A stretch of DNA of 64,000 nucleotides, taken from positions 874,501 through 938,500 of the forward strand of contig CAHIKZ030000025.1 of NCBI GenBank assembly GCA_903632075.3, in the 5' to 3' direction. Below are positions 12,102 through 22,649 of the stretch, in pieces (position 1 is the first letter of the stretch; every line of letters starts with the position of its first letter). Source of the stretch: Acanthosepion pharaonis (taxonomy: Eukaryota > Mollusca > Cephalopoda > Sepiida > Sepiidae). The position numbers and the translations under genes are program-made. The notes below the pieces were generated by a model, which did no database searches, was not told the DNA's origin, and was given only the letters and a program-made list of their open reading frames with translations.

Positions 12102-12142
12102 AAGTGAGCATTGAAGTCAACACTGGGTGGCTTTCCTAAAAC

Positions 12143-12190
<48 letters not shown>

Positions 12191-12378
12191 TCTTTTTTTT
12201 TTCCTCCCACAACTTCCTTTTATTGTACATTTTTCTGTGTTAATTTTAAATTAAATCTCCCGTTGAAGCCTGAAGAGCGGGGGCGAAACCGGTTGCTTCA
12301 CCCGTTTTTAAAATGTCTCGTAATATTAAGTTTTATACTTTTATTTCGATCATTAAATTTTGTACCTACAAAAAATAT

Positions 12379-12421
<43 letters not shown>
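12070..12421. repeat. Cluster of (CA)n and (TA)n microsatellites
   Basis: CA/TA at 12070-12101, (TA)n at 12145-12188 and (TA)n at 12380-12421. Between the first two lies a second partial copy of the family B repeat flank (AAAGTGAGCATTGAAGTCAA, 12101-12120). Confidence 0.95.
12264..12300 (+). ncRNA. Minimal hammerhead-like motif, family C
   Basis: Plus strand: helix I TGAAGC (12264-12269), core CTGAAGA (12270-12276), stem II GC-GGGG-GC, GAAA, helix III ACC/GGT with no loop, U17, and helix I return GCTTCA (12295-12300), a perfect 6-bp match. A loopless, self-complementary helix III cannot close within one molecule. It is the form described for hammerheads in Penelope-like elements and some satellites, which are thought to act as dimers. 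Flanking sequence may be a decayed PLE terminal repeat. Confidence 0.65.
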
Positions 12422-12424
<3 letters not shown>

Positions 12425-14515
12425 CTGTTTTTAGGAAAGCCGCCCATAAATGAACTGATTCAGAATAATGTTCTTCCTTCTCACTTTCACCTAGAAAAGG
12501 AATCTATTAAACATTCCGTGTTTTTCGTAGAAACACCCAAAAAGAATTCCTTTAGAATGCCACTTTTCCCGCACAGTCATCAATAAAATTAGTTATTTAG
12601 AATCCATGTTTTTCGCACCGTCATTCACAATACCTTTTATCTGCAAAGTAGAAAAGATCCCATGTGCAATGGCTTTTACCTCACAGATACCAGACAAAGA
12701 AACCTACTTACACTACCCTTATTCCTCACAAAGACTCAGAAATGAATCCATTTACAACGCCTTTTTGTCAAGCGACTGTGAAAAGAAATTGATTCACAAT
12801 GAGCTTTTGTCGCGGCCTCTCAACTCTATTTTGAATCCACATTTATCCACATAGACTTCCAGAAATAGAAATCCATATAATATTTCCAATTTTTATGCAC
12901 AAACAACCAGAAAACTAAAATATTTGCAATGTCCTTTTTTCCATACGCCTATCAGGGGTCGTGGGATTATAAATTTTGCCTTGTTTGAATTTTTGTCAAT
13001 ATGCGAATAAGACAAAGAGAATGACAAAGTGTTTTTGGAATGTTCTCGGCCTTCTCAACTATCTGGCGTCATTTTGTCAAAATTGGGGGAAGTCGTTTAG
13101 GTCGTATGCATTTCTTCGTCCCAGCGGAAATGTTATTTTCTTTAAAAAAAAATGTGATGAATGCACTGCATTTTTTCAAATTAAATTTTTAAGACAATAT
13201 AATTACTTATACTCAATTGTGCATGATGAAATTCTTGCGAGATAATTTGTCGCTTCGCATAACTAATTCAATTTACAAACAAATTAAAATACAAATTAAT
13301 TAGTTTGCAGCGGTTAAAAGCAGTTTTTAGAATAAGAAGGAAAATAGAAAACGGAAAAGTTATTTACTATATTTCTTCATCTGCAGACAAGTGGACTGCC
13401 TCTAAGACAACTTATGGAATTGTCTAACAGACAACTAGAATAAAAGAGAGAAGGTAACTACACAAGAACAATGTTTCTTTCAAGAGATTTTGTTTCAAAA
13501 CATTATTTCCTTCTTTTTCTTGTTCTATTCCTTTTTCTACCTTTTGTTTTCTTTAGATAGATGACAACAATAATGATAGTTCTTTGCAAAAAGAAAGTTG
13601 GGCAAGGTAGTTCGGAAAAAACAACGTTTTTAAGACAACCATTATTTGTCATTATAGCGTTTGATATCAAGTAGAAGCCCATAAATAATAATAAGTAGTA
13701 CCTGTCAAAATTTCACGGTTTTCCCATTTGAATTTTTCGATGAATCATAATTTTTAACTTAGTGAACAAATAAAGTTTACCTTTCGTCCGGTTCACACAC
13801 CTCCCCATTCTTCTGAACAGGAATAGATTTTCATCTCTTGTTTCCTGTTTAGGATTGAGTTTCCGCTCTCTTCTAAAGTTTACTTCAACTGTATACTCCT
13901 AAGGTAACCGCCTGAAATTTTATTTACTAATTAAATCTTGACCACTTCACGTCTAGAATTAGTTGTCTATATTTCCTGTTATCTTGCCCTTTTCTAACGC
14001 TAATACAAATACACAGAGTAACCTACGACTTTGAGTTGCCCTTGGGACTTTTACTTTGTGAAAATTAGTAAAACTAAAGAAAAAAAGCATATATACTACA
14101 AAATACCCGTGGAAATTCTCTGATTTTATCGTTAAATAATTGAGTTTAAAAACTTTAACCAAATATTGTAATAACAGACATAATTATGAACGCAGATCAT
14201 TATTGAAAAAAAATTAAGCCTGTATCAATGAAAATTTTGTTTGACTTTTAGAAGACATCTTACGCTATTTCAATTGGCCTGTGGGTTTTTGGTTCACATT
14301 TCAAGATCATTAAAAAAGAAGAATAGATTATCTTTTTTAAGGAAAAGTTGATGAAAATCATTACGATTCATTCTTTAAAGCGAAACAAATCTAAGCTTTC
14401 AAAGTGTTCGTCCTATTAACAGTTAGCGAATAAGCCGTACAGTAAATATAATTGCAGTTGTCGCAAAACTATGAACGATTTGGAAAACAAATCAAAGACC
14501 AGATTGTGACGAGCA
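12425..14515. other. Long stretch without recognised genes
   Basis: Short ORFs (12606, 12976 and 13959 minus) look random. The interval 13775-13925 is a dispersed repeat shared with 60812-61080 (see there). Confidence 0.5.
13775..13925 (+). repeat. Dispersed repeat R2, copy
   Basis: The words CGTCCGGTTCA, TGTTTCCTGTTTAGGATT, TTTACTTCAACTGTATACTC and CTGAAATTTT match the two units at 60812-61080 in order and orientation. Family unknown. Confidence 0.6.
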
Positions 14516-14519
14516 TTGA

Positions 14520-14990
14520 CCATCTCAGTCTTTTTTTACGTCTTCAAATCTTGGACATTTACAGAGAAGAATGCAAGTATTAGAATTTAGATGCTTCAAA
14601 ACCATCTTAGGCATCACCTACGTAGATGTCAATCGTTATTATGCTAAACCTCATTAAACTAGAAACTTGTCCGTTCGAAGACCACATAACCACTGTTATG
14701 AAGAGAAAGTTGTAAAGATCCAACAATGTTTCCACAGCCGCCCCTAGAATGTGCCACCTTAGACCAAAGAAGAGACAGGCAGCGGTAAAATGTGCTGACA
14801 CTGTCACTGGGCGATCCTTCCCAGAGATCCAGATATTGACACGCGACAGAGACATAGAGAGGGAGCTGGTCAGGTGTCCCGCTACGCAGCGACCAAACGC
14901 GTCCATGCGACTGATGAGGAGAAAGATGAATGTCCTGAATTCTACAATAAATATAATAGAATAAACAGCTTGTGTTTAAAATGGACCCAA
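14520..14990 (+). mobile_element. RTE-like LINE, C-terminal remnant
   Basis: Between 14560 and 14720 the plus strand reads, across frameshifts, RMQVLEFRCFKTILGITYVD, which matches the post-polymerase region of RTE-like LINE reverse transcriptases. Farther on, 14800-14870 reads WAILPRDPDID in one frame and TGRSFPEIQILTRDRD in another, like the extreme C-terminus of the same protein class. No frame is open for more than about 70 codons, so it is dead. Confidence 0.6.
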
Positions 14991-15189
14991 CCAAATAAAA
15001 TTGCCAACGAATGGCGAGTGACTAAGACGATATATTTATGTGTGCATTCATTTTGCCCCTTACGAGAACACGAAAGAGTAACAAATGGACTGACGCATGT
15101 AATATTGTTATCTTGAATATTTATTGGGATAGACAGAGAGACAGACCGATTGATGGGTAGGCGGAATCGTACGAGAACGATGCCGCCAT

Positions 15190-15406
15190 CATTGTGATAG
15201 GCAACGGTATAAGAAAGAAAGACAGAACTAATAGAGAGGGAGAAAGGAAGAAAATGAAAAATAGGAAGGAATGGAAAAAGAAGGAAAGAGGAAAAAGAAA
15301 GAGAGATGGGAATAAAGAAATATAGAAGGAGGATTATTTTCGAATAATGACATATAAAGAAAGAGCATACAATGAAAAAGGAAAAGAAAAAAGAGGGTTG
15401 GTCTCT

Positions 15407-15449
<43 letters not shown>

Positions 15450-15511
15450 AGTAAACTGCAAATAAAATAGACATATACAATCTATAGAGAGAGGAGAAGG
15501 GGTTGTTTTTA

Positions 15512-15555
<44 letters not shown>

Positions 15556-15704
15556 AATTGCAATTAAAATGGACATATACTATCTAGAGAGAGAGGCAAA
15601 GAGGGGATTTTTAAAGAAAGAAAGGGAGAAAAGGAAATAAATAAATTGGAAATAAAATGGACGTATACAATCTATAGAAAGAATCAAAGATAGGATCTTT
15701 TTTA

Positions 15705-15759
<55 letters not shown>

Positions 15760-15880
15760 GACTAATTAGGAAAATAAATAAAGACACTGCAAATAAAATG
15801 GAAATATACAATCAAATAGAAAAAGGCATATAAAGAAAGAAATAAAATAGAAGAAAAGAAAGGAAGAAAAGGAAAGAAAA
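15190..15880. repeat. AAAG-rich block with higher-order ~130-bp periodicity
   Basis: (AAAG)n runs at about 15408-15452, 15511-15556 and 15702-15760 are separated by a recurring spacer containing GGACATATACAATCTATAGA and AGGG, so a spacer-plus-tetranucleotide unit has been tandemly copied four or five times. The Phe/Ser/Leu frames on the minus strand are shadows. Confidence 0.9.
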
Positions 15881-15884
15881 TGAC

Positions 15885-17040
15885 AATTTAGGATATATGT
15901 AAAGAAATAATAAAAAAAGAAGAAAAAGTAGATGCGAGTACACTTGAAAAGGCAAGAAAAAAAAAGGGATCTTTTTTTTTTAGATAGAAAGGAAGAAAAA
16001 TGTAGAAATGCACTTGTGGAACTGAAGTAGGCATTGCTCAAAGTTGGTGGCCTTCCATGGCCCACAACAACAGAAAAACTTAATACTATCAGTTTCCCTT
16101 GAAATAAAAAAACGACATTAAGATGGAGCGACGGCTTGGCTCTGAAACTGACAAGAAATTAAAGTGGATAACACTCCTCTTTATTTTAAAATGTGATTCT
16201 ATAACAAATATAGCCTCTGTATTGTAAATCTCTAACTCCATTACTAAAGAGCACCATCAACGTCATCAACGTCATTACAATAATCATCATCACATTCTTC
16301 ACCTTCGCCATTCCATTTTCTTTTTTATTTTGTCGTCTGCTTTCCGTTTTTAATGCCCAGACGATTAGTCGTACTTTTAACGAACCGGCATTTCTATCAA
16401 ATTCGTACTGTCATCGAAATTGACCGGCCTCGTGTGTTATCGCAAGTATCCATGCCCTACGTCTAACAGACCTGCATCAAGTACCCGGACACTCTTGTAA
16501 GAATGTCGTAATAAGTACATTTTTCAACATGTTTACTTACTCATATACTTGCTACAAACGCCGAGACGATACTTTCACCCCCACCCTCACCATCCTCATA
16601 TTGTAGCTATGGATTTTTCAGTAAGTTCCTGATATCAGAGAGATGCCATCTTGAGCTTACGCTTTTTATAGCAACGCTCTTAATGGTATGCGGAAACAAA
16701 CTTTCTTCAAAACTAACTAAGAGTATGATTAGATGTATGTTAAAATATTAGCGCTTCGTTTCTTCCTAATCTTCATTTCGTACACCAAACTAGTGACATT
16801 TCATCAACGCCGATCGAACCCTGAATTTCCGTCTATCGCAATACAAGGGCGCTCTCTCAGTGCTGCCACAAGTCTTTTGCGTCTGTCAGGACACCGACAA
16901 TTGGAACTCGTACAACAACCCCTTGCTAAAAACGCTGGCAAAATTGTTGGTTTCCTGTAAGAAAAGGACATCGGCTGCCATTCTTTAAATTTCCAAGAGC
17001 AGATCATAAATGAAATATTGCTACCAAGTTTTCACTTTTC
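15885..17040. other. Unannotated sequence
   Basis: Short ORFs at 16733 plus and 16804 minus have no recognisable domain. Nothing else supported. Confidence 0.5.
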
Positions 17041-17137
17041 ACTATCGCGGCCTTGTGAGTGATGGATTATACTGTGTAACATGATTTTTGTCCTTGGGTA
17101 GCAACGGTTACGTCCTAGTTGCTTACGCCTAGAAAAT

Positions 17138-17275
17138 GGCTAATATTTCATTCAAACTTTATGACCAGGATAATGATATTTCTAAAATTTGGCTATTCCC
17201 ACTATTTAAATTATTCGGACTATCGTCCTCATCTTTGTCGCGATATTTATCACAACGTTTCGGCTTTATTTCGCT
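17138..17275 (-). mobile_element. SINE family D tail fragment
   Basis: This is the reverse complement of the tail of the copy at 17281-17640, including GTGATAAATAT and GACGA, and extends outward through ATGGCTAATATTTC. It forms a roughly 130-bp inverted repeat with 17525-17655. Confidence 0.8.
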
Positions 17276-17280
17276 CACTG

Positions 17281-17640
17281 TCTTCAAGGACACATGGCAC
17301 AGTTAATAATGGCGTTAGTTAGATCCAGTGACAGGACCCAAAGAGTGTGAGTTCAATACCTGGTTAAAGCAATGGAGAACTTGGAGAGGGGAGTTAGCAG
17401 GAAATAACTGATAACTGACATCCATTAGACATGGCGCGTGGAACTAGAACAGTCTACCCCAGTGAGCGAAATAAAGGGTACAGTTCGACAGTCCAACCAC
17501 CCGAAGAAGGCCGGAGTCTACAACGGCCGAAACGTTGTGATAAATATGGCGACAAAGACGAGGACAATAGTCCGAATAATGTAAATAGTGGGAATAGCCA
17601 AATTTTAGAAATATCATTATACTGATCATAAAGTTTGAAG
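17281..17640 (+). mobile_element. SINE family D, most complete copy
   Basis: The tRNA-like head starts at about 17281, with an A-box-like GGCACAGTTAATAATGGCG and a B-box-like GTGAGTTCAATACC. The body contains GAACTAGAACAGTCTACCCC and AAATAAAGGGTACAGTTCGA. The hammerhead-like core at 17498-17538 is CAC, CCGAAGA (one change from CTGAAGA), stem II GGCCG/CGGCC with a 10-base loop, GAAACGTTGTG. The tail carries GACGAGGACAATAGTCCGA. The head would supply an internal RNA polymerase III promoter. The tail presumably matches a partner LINE or PLE, which I cannot identify. Confidence 0.82.
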
Positions 17641-17789
17641 GAAATATTAGCCATTTATCATCTAAATTCTACGCGGCCTTGTGAGTGATGGATTATACTG
17701 TGTAACATGATTTTTGTCCTTGGTTAGCAACGAGTTGCTTACGCCTAGAAAATGGCTAATATTTTCTTCAAACTTTATGACCAACTTAT

Positions 17790-18058
17790 GAGTGTACAAC
17801 GTTTCGACTTTTGTACACTCCGGCCTTCTCCAGGTGGTTGGAATGTCGAACTGAACCCTTTATTTCGCTCACTGGGGTAGACTGTTCTAGTTCCACGTGC
17901 CATGTCTAATGAATGTCAGTTATCAGTTATCTCCTGTTAATTCCCCTCTCCAAGTTCTCCACCGCCTTAACCACCTATTGAACTCACACTCTTTGGGTCC
18001 TGTCACTGGATCTAACTAACGCCTTTATCCACTGTGCTATGTGTCCTTGAGGACAGTT
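17790..18058 (-). mobile_element. SINE family D copy, minus strand
   Basis: On the minus strand it starts with a head (TGTCCTCAAGGACACATAGC, near 18055) and runs through GAACAGTCTACCCCAGTG to a core that now reads CTGGAGA, i.e. mutated at a conserved position. The head contains a B-box-like GTGAGTTCAATAGG. Confidence 0.8.
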
Positions 18059-18225
18059 AGTGTAATAAAGAGTTTAGTTGGACATTCCAACCACCTGAAG
18101 AAGGTCGGAGCTTACAAAGACCGAAACGTTGTGATAAATATGGCAACAAAGATGAGGGCAATAGTCCGAATAATGTAAATAGTGTACATAATACCTCATC
18201 TCAGAAATATAAACAGATTGGCTCT
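18059..18225 (+). mobile_element. SINE family D, 3' half
   Basis: It carries the hammerhead-like core at 18092-18133: CAC, CTGAAGA, A, GGTC/GACC stem, GAAACGTT, GTG. The tail is GATGAGGGCAATAGTCCGAA and ends with TACCTCATCTCAGAAATATA. Confidence 0.8.
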
Positions 18226-18339
18226 TCCCATTGTGAAAACTAGCGAATGCGAAGATTCCCGTTCACGCAAAGTAGGAATAAAACGACATATGATTTAATA
18301 GTGGCATTTAATTATTCTAGGATTACACAAGAGAAGTCA

Positions 18340-19310
18340 CATATAGTTTAGAAATTGTAAGTTTTTTCGCAATTTACGCTTATATTGTAAATTACTTTCA
18401 CAGATCAGGCCCCAGATATATTCTTCCATCATGTTTTCGTTATACGATCTTTGGTAACGACGTTCAAAGTCCACTATATCCTGGTACAAGCTCCTCTAAG
18501 TAAGCACCCCCATGTTCTCCTTGAACTTGTTAAGATTCGCGTCAAGGATATGGAATTTGAGAGACATTCATCAGCTCTTTTTGCCATAGTTCTTCACCTG
18601 GGTCTCAGCAAAATCCATATAGTTTTCGGCCTGGTGATTCCCCAGGAAGCCCCGAACTACTGAGATAAATCTGTTTCACGCTGTTTTCTCCGTCCTAGTG
18701 AGCTTCTTGAGGAATTCCTTACACTCTATAATCGTCTTCATTTATGACCCGACGAAAACACCGTTTTTGACTTTTACCGCAGACAGGTTAGGGGATATGT
18801 CTTGTAGGTACTTGAAGGCAGCAGATTTCTTATCTAACTTCTGGGGGTCCAACAGTGGCTCCAATTTGACGTTGTTCCTCTCCACAGGGAACTCAGTCCC
18901 CTGTGGACTGTCTCGCTTGTGGTAGTGTACCGTGGTGTCCCTGCTGTCCAAAAAGCAAAGGTAACACGGAAACTTGTTAAAGCCGCCTTTCATTACGTAG
19001 GTCACTATTCTGAAATCTCCGATAAACTCCCAAACGTACTCTTCATATTTCAAGGTATCTAGTGAGATCTTGACACTGATGTATTACTCTTTGAGCTGCA
19101 CTGAGTGAACCAGAGGAAGAGATTGATACATGTTATGAAGGAGCACGGCATTGAGGCTCCTGGGTGACCTTGATTTACAGGCCATTCGAAATTGACTCGA
19201 ACAGACTGGTCAGATTGTAGCAGAAGCAAAGTCAATCTCGATGGGTTAAAAAACTTGAAAGCACTGGTGATGCTTCCTCTGCGCTGCGTCTTGCACGCTT
19301 TCATCTAACA
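18340..19310 (-). pseudogene. Decayed orphan mobile-element protein
   Basis: Read on the minus strand across frameshifts: NAVLLHNMYQSLPLVHSVQL, then KISLDTLKYEEYVWEFIGDF, then GFNKFPCYLCFLDSRDTTVH (Cys-x2-Cys and nearby His, perhaps zinc-binding), then KYLQDISPNLSAVKVKNGVF. Around 18640 comes GFLGNHQAENYMDFAETQVK, and near 18450 MSLKFHILDANLNKFKENMG. These segments occur in this order in a family of long uncharacterised proteins that are multicopy in many invertebrate genomes and are taken to belong to mobile elements. I know the family only by pattern, not by a domain name. Several stops and frameshifts make this copy dead. Confidence 0.6.
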
Positions 19311-20519
19311 AATTGCAGTGTGCTTGAATCTTGACGTCAAAAGCTCGGCACAGGACTTCGTAAGACCACCATATCTTATTGGATCGTCGAGGTCTTTTTG
19401 GTTGGGGTAATATGGGTTTCTCTCCTCAGCTCCGCCTCTGTAATGTGCTCGCTTTTTGGGGGAGAGGGCACGGGAGCCCAGGGTAGTGTGGCAATGGGGC
19501 GATGGATGACAGAAGGTCTGGATATATGATAGTAGGTGCAATCTTTCCAGCTCGACGTTTTAAAGAACCGATTGCTTGAGTGGTCAGTTTGTTCCCTCCA
19601 AATCCGTTGGACTGCAAATTCTGTGCCTCTAGTTCCACCCCCTCAATATAATTCTGCAAAATAAAAATACAAATATATCTCACACAGTGTTATTAAAAAA
19701 TTCTAGAACATTATGCTTTGGATTTTTGAAATTTCTAAAAATATTGCTCTGGATATGTACTATTCCGGATCTGGAAACTAATTAATGTAGCATTACCATT
19801 CATGATACTATGGATACTAATGGACGATTGTTGATTAATATTTAATGAATATTTTTTAGTAAAAATATTAAAATTAAAATAAAAGATCCGAAACTTAAAA
19901 AAAAAAAACATTTAAAAAAATTAAAAATTCCACTATCCAAACAAATAAAACTTTCCAACTTACCTTTTTTTTTCAGAGTTTGCGGATGAAATGAAGGTAG
20001 ACGGGGTTTGCCTTGATCAGCGACAACTATGGCGACGTATGACGTTTAGGCCTCACTCATTTTAGCAAATGTTGCCAAAGAGTAATTCTTCGTTCATGTC
20101 TTGATAATTTCATACATAGAAAAACGTGTCTGCCTGATGCTTACAACGTCTTGATAACATGCAACAAACTACTCAGTATCCAGCTGTTGGGACCAAGTAA
20201 ATCGTTAAAGAAATAACAAAACAAGTGTTACAGATATATCATATATTAAACAGTACAACAGAAGAGTATTACACGACTAATGAGTGTGTGTCAGTTGACC
20301 CAGCGTTCAATCTATGCGACTGTTCCCCCAAGGCCTTCTCTCCTACTAATCTTGTAGTAGGTGGAAGAGTCCAACATAAACACTTTAGAGGGAGGACACC
20401 ACAACACAGGAAATCGTGAAAGTGGTAGGAACAACTGATAATTTTGTGACTTCCAAATCACCATTTATTGTGCTCTATCATGTTAACTAATATACAAAGA
20501 ATATTTTTGTCATAGACAC

Positions 20520-20520
<1 letters not shown>
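19310..20520. other. Unannotated sequence
   Basis: Minus-strand ORFs at 19305-19683 may extend the mobile-element remnant to its left but show no motif I can place. 20225-20419 is a short random-looking frame. Confidence 0.45.
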
Positions 20521-20522
<2 letters not shown>

Positions 20523-20558
<36 letters not shown>

Positions 20559-20807
20559 ATTTTATTGGTAAAGACAAAAACAACACTACAATAATCAACC
20601 TCGTTTCGGGGCATTTAGTTGCACCTCGACTGGTGAGAGCCAAACATTATAATAAATAATTACTGCTTTACTCTCGGTATTGAGCCCTCTTTTGAATTAA
20701 TGGTGTGAACGTTAGAATTTATATGTTATTTTCGCTCTCATTTCATTAATACACACACACACACATATATATATATTAGAATTTATTTTATTTTCGCTCT
20801 CATTACA

Positions 20808-20853
<46 letters not shown>
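20523..20853. repeat. (TA)n and (CA)n microsatellites
   Basis: (TA)n at 20523-20555, CA/TA at 20750-20778 and (TA)n at 20812-20853. The last abuts the SINE tail that follows. Confidence 0.97.
20598..20634 (-). ncRNA. Weak hammerhead-like remnant
   Basis: On the minus strand a near-complete hairpin GGTGCA/TGCCCC (one mismatch) is followed directly by GAAACGAGG, as stem II followed by GAAA in hammerheads. The 5' core reads CAGTCGA rather than CTGANGA and no cleavage triplet is clear. It could be a chance hairpin. Confidence 0.25.
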
Positions 20854-20854
<1 letters not shown>

Positions 20855-20856
<2 letters not shown>

Positions 20857-20960
20857 CGGTACATCAACCGAAACGTTGTAAAAAGAACAACACAGATGAG
20901 GACAATAGTAAATAGCATAAATCATGATAAATCCTCAACCCGAAAATTAAGACAGAAAAA
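20855..20960 (+). mobile_element. SINE family D tail fragment
   Basis: CGGTACATCAACCGAAACG and TTGTAAAAAGAAC, then GATGAGGACAATAG and the family tail. Everything upstream of stem II has been replaced by a (TA)n tract. Confidence 0.65.
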
Positions 20961-20999
20961 ACAAATTGTTTATAAATTCTCGTGTCCTTTGGGCGTATC

Positions 21000-21480
21000 T
21001 TCTCAGATATTAATAATCAAAAATCAACGTTAAATTTTTAAATTGACAAATATTTTAACTATTATATGCGCAGGATGGTGAAGTATATGGGTGGTTTCGA
21101 TAAAATGTCACATCAATAGCGACCAGATAGCGTTCTTCATATTCCTCTGTTTTCTACCATAGGGTCGGCATGTTTTCATAAAACAATGCTTTCTCTCACA
21201 CTACACAGGTCATAGAATCATGGTTTCAACTGGAACAGTAGGAAGCCTTCATTGTGTTACCCTGTGAACCAAGCCACCAGATCATTGGGCAAATTGAATG
21301 TGTCTTCATTTACTAAGCTTAAATTACTTTGGCATAAAAGTCACAGCTATTATTCAGTTGCAATGTTCAACAGAACTAATTCGCTATTACCCAACACCGA
21401 CTGACTGGGCCTAATTTATCCTTTTATTGGCAAAAGGTTGCAAAACACAGGAGACTCAGTGAAAATCTAACTCACTAGTA
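21000..21480. other. Unannotated sequence
   Basis: Nothing identifiable. Confidence 0.5.
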
Positions 21481-21589
21481 ATGATTTACAAGACCAGCTT
21501 GTTGACCATCACACAAAGATGAGATACTATGAAAAAGAGATAGTTGAAAATTCTGAGGCACATGCCGAGGAAAGAATTTATGAAGATTA

Positions 21590-21990
21590 TGACATTCACA
21601 TGAGATATTAAAGATGAGAGGGACAGAGGGAATGAATGAGTAAAGTACCTAATGAACTTGTGTAAATAGATAGCAGAACGGGGTCTGGAAGGGATAATAA
21701 AGAGATATTACTTAGAGCTAAAAAGGATAGGATGTTGTGGAGAGCTATGAACAATCTACATAAGAACTTGTGTAAGTGTATGAAAGAACAGGGTCTGAGT
21801 GGGATAATAGGGAGAGATATTACTTAGAGTTACAAAGCATAGGAGTTTATGTTGAGTCATGATCAAACTCCCTAACAAACTTATTTAAATGGATGGCCGA
21901 GCAGAGATTGAGACTGATAGTTAGAAGACAAACACTGATTGAAACTACAAAGGATAGGAAGTTGTAAAGCGCCCTTAATGGACACTGTAC
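21590..21990 (+). mobile_element. RTE-like LINE C-terminal fragment in three ~110-bp tandem units
   Basis: GAACTTGTGTAA recurs at about 21654 and 21764 and in diverged form at about 21876. Each unit decays from a segment encoding something like SKWMAEQGL, then ILLRATKDRKLWRAM, which is seen in better condition at 50030-50320 and, on the minus strand, at 62030-62335. Confidence 0.6.
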
Positions 21991-22438
21991 ATGAAGTTGA
22001 ACCAGCAGGTTCGATCTGTAGAAACTCTATCATGTTAATTGCAGAAGTGAAATGATTTTCTGTTAATGTGTTGGTGCCAGTTTCAAATGTCTTGAAGAAT
22101 CCAGAACTGTCCGAGAAAAAAAAACAGTTTTGTGGGTACAGAGACGACTAACGCCCTATAAGTTTGTTTTGTCCTATTTTTGCCCCAAATTTTTGAATTC
22201 CATAAAAATGTAATGCTAAATTGAAGTTCTTTCTCGTAATCTCAGATGGCTTGTCGAATGTTGTAAATAAGCGAAAAAAACGAAACCAAAGTGGATCTTT
22301 TTCAAGAAATTATTGAATGATCGTTTTTTTAAAATATCTGAGTGTTCACTATTCACTATGAACGATTCCACACTGAATGGGTCTTCATTCTTTGAACATC
22401 TGTTGGGTTAGATTCAATATTCATAATGTTTCTTTCAG

Positions 22439-22587
22439 TTGGTGCAATTGGTGTAACGAAAGGTTGCAATATCTCAATTTGAAAGGCGGTATCTCCTTGC
22501 TGTCGGACGCTGACAAAAAGCCGATAAAAGTTATGATCTACACCAATAAGTTTGTCGTTGTACGCATCGCCGCCACAAATTCCAAAG
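22439..22587 (+). CDS. Candidate isolated host exon, product unknown
   Basis: A 149-bp open segment is preceded by a pyrimidine tract and AG (TTTCTTTCAG, ending 22438) and followed by a donor-like GTAGGA after CCAAAG. The frame reads CNERLQYLNLKGGISLLSD, then ADKKPIKVMIYTNKFVVVRI, then AATNSK. GC content and third-position bias are higher than in the surroundings. I do not recognise the protein. Internal repetition, transposase or reverse transcriptase motifs are absent, which argues for a host gene whose other exons are outside the window or unrecognised. The intron phases would be 2 on entry and 1 on exit. It could also be an orphan mobile-element fragment. Confidence 0.4.
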
Positions 22588-22649
22588 GTAGGATATTTTT
22601 TTCGGTATTTAGTCTCCTAATGCTCACAGTACCCGGTATATGAAAGCGA

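Larger units (their letters stand above)
17045..18230. repeat. ~630-bp tandem duplication holding inverted SINE pairs
   Basis: GCGGCCTTGTGAGTGATGGA starts at about 17047 and again at about 17672, followed by almost identical sequence down to AAAATGGCTAATATTT. Each unit contains a minus-strand family D SINE piece facing a plus-strand one, so the locus is a direct duplication of a palindromic arrangement. Confidence 0.8.

Noticed and set aside
14908..14935. CTGATGA at about 14910 followed by GAGAAAG
   Set aside because: There is no stem II between the boxes. It lies in LINE-derived sequence and is chance.
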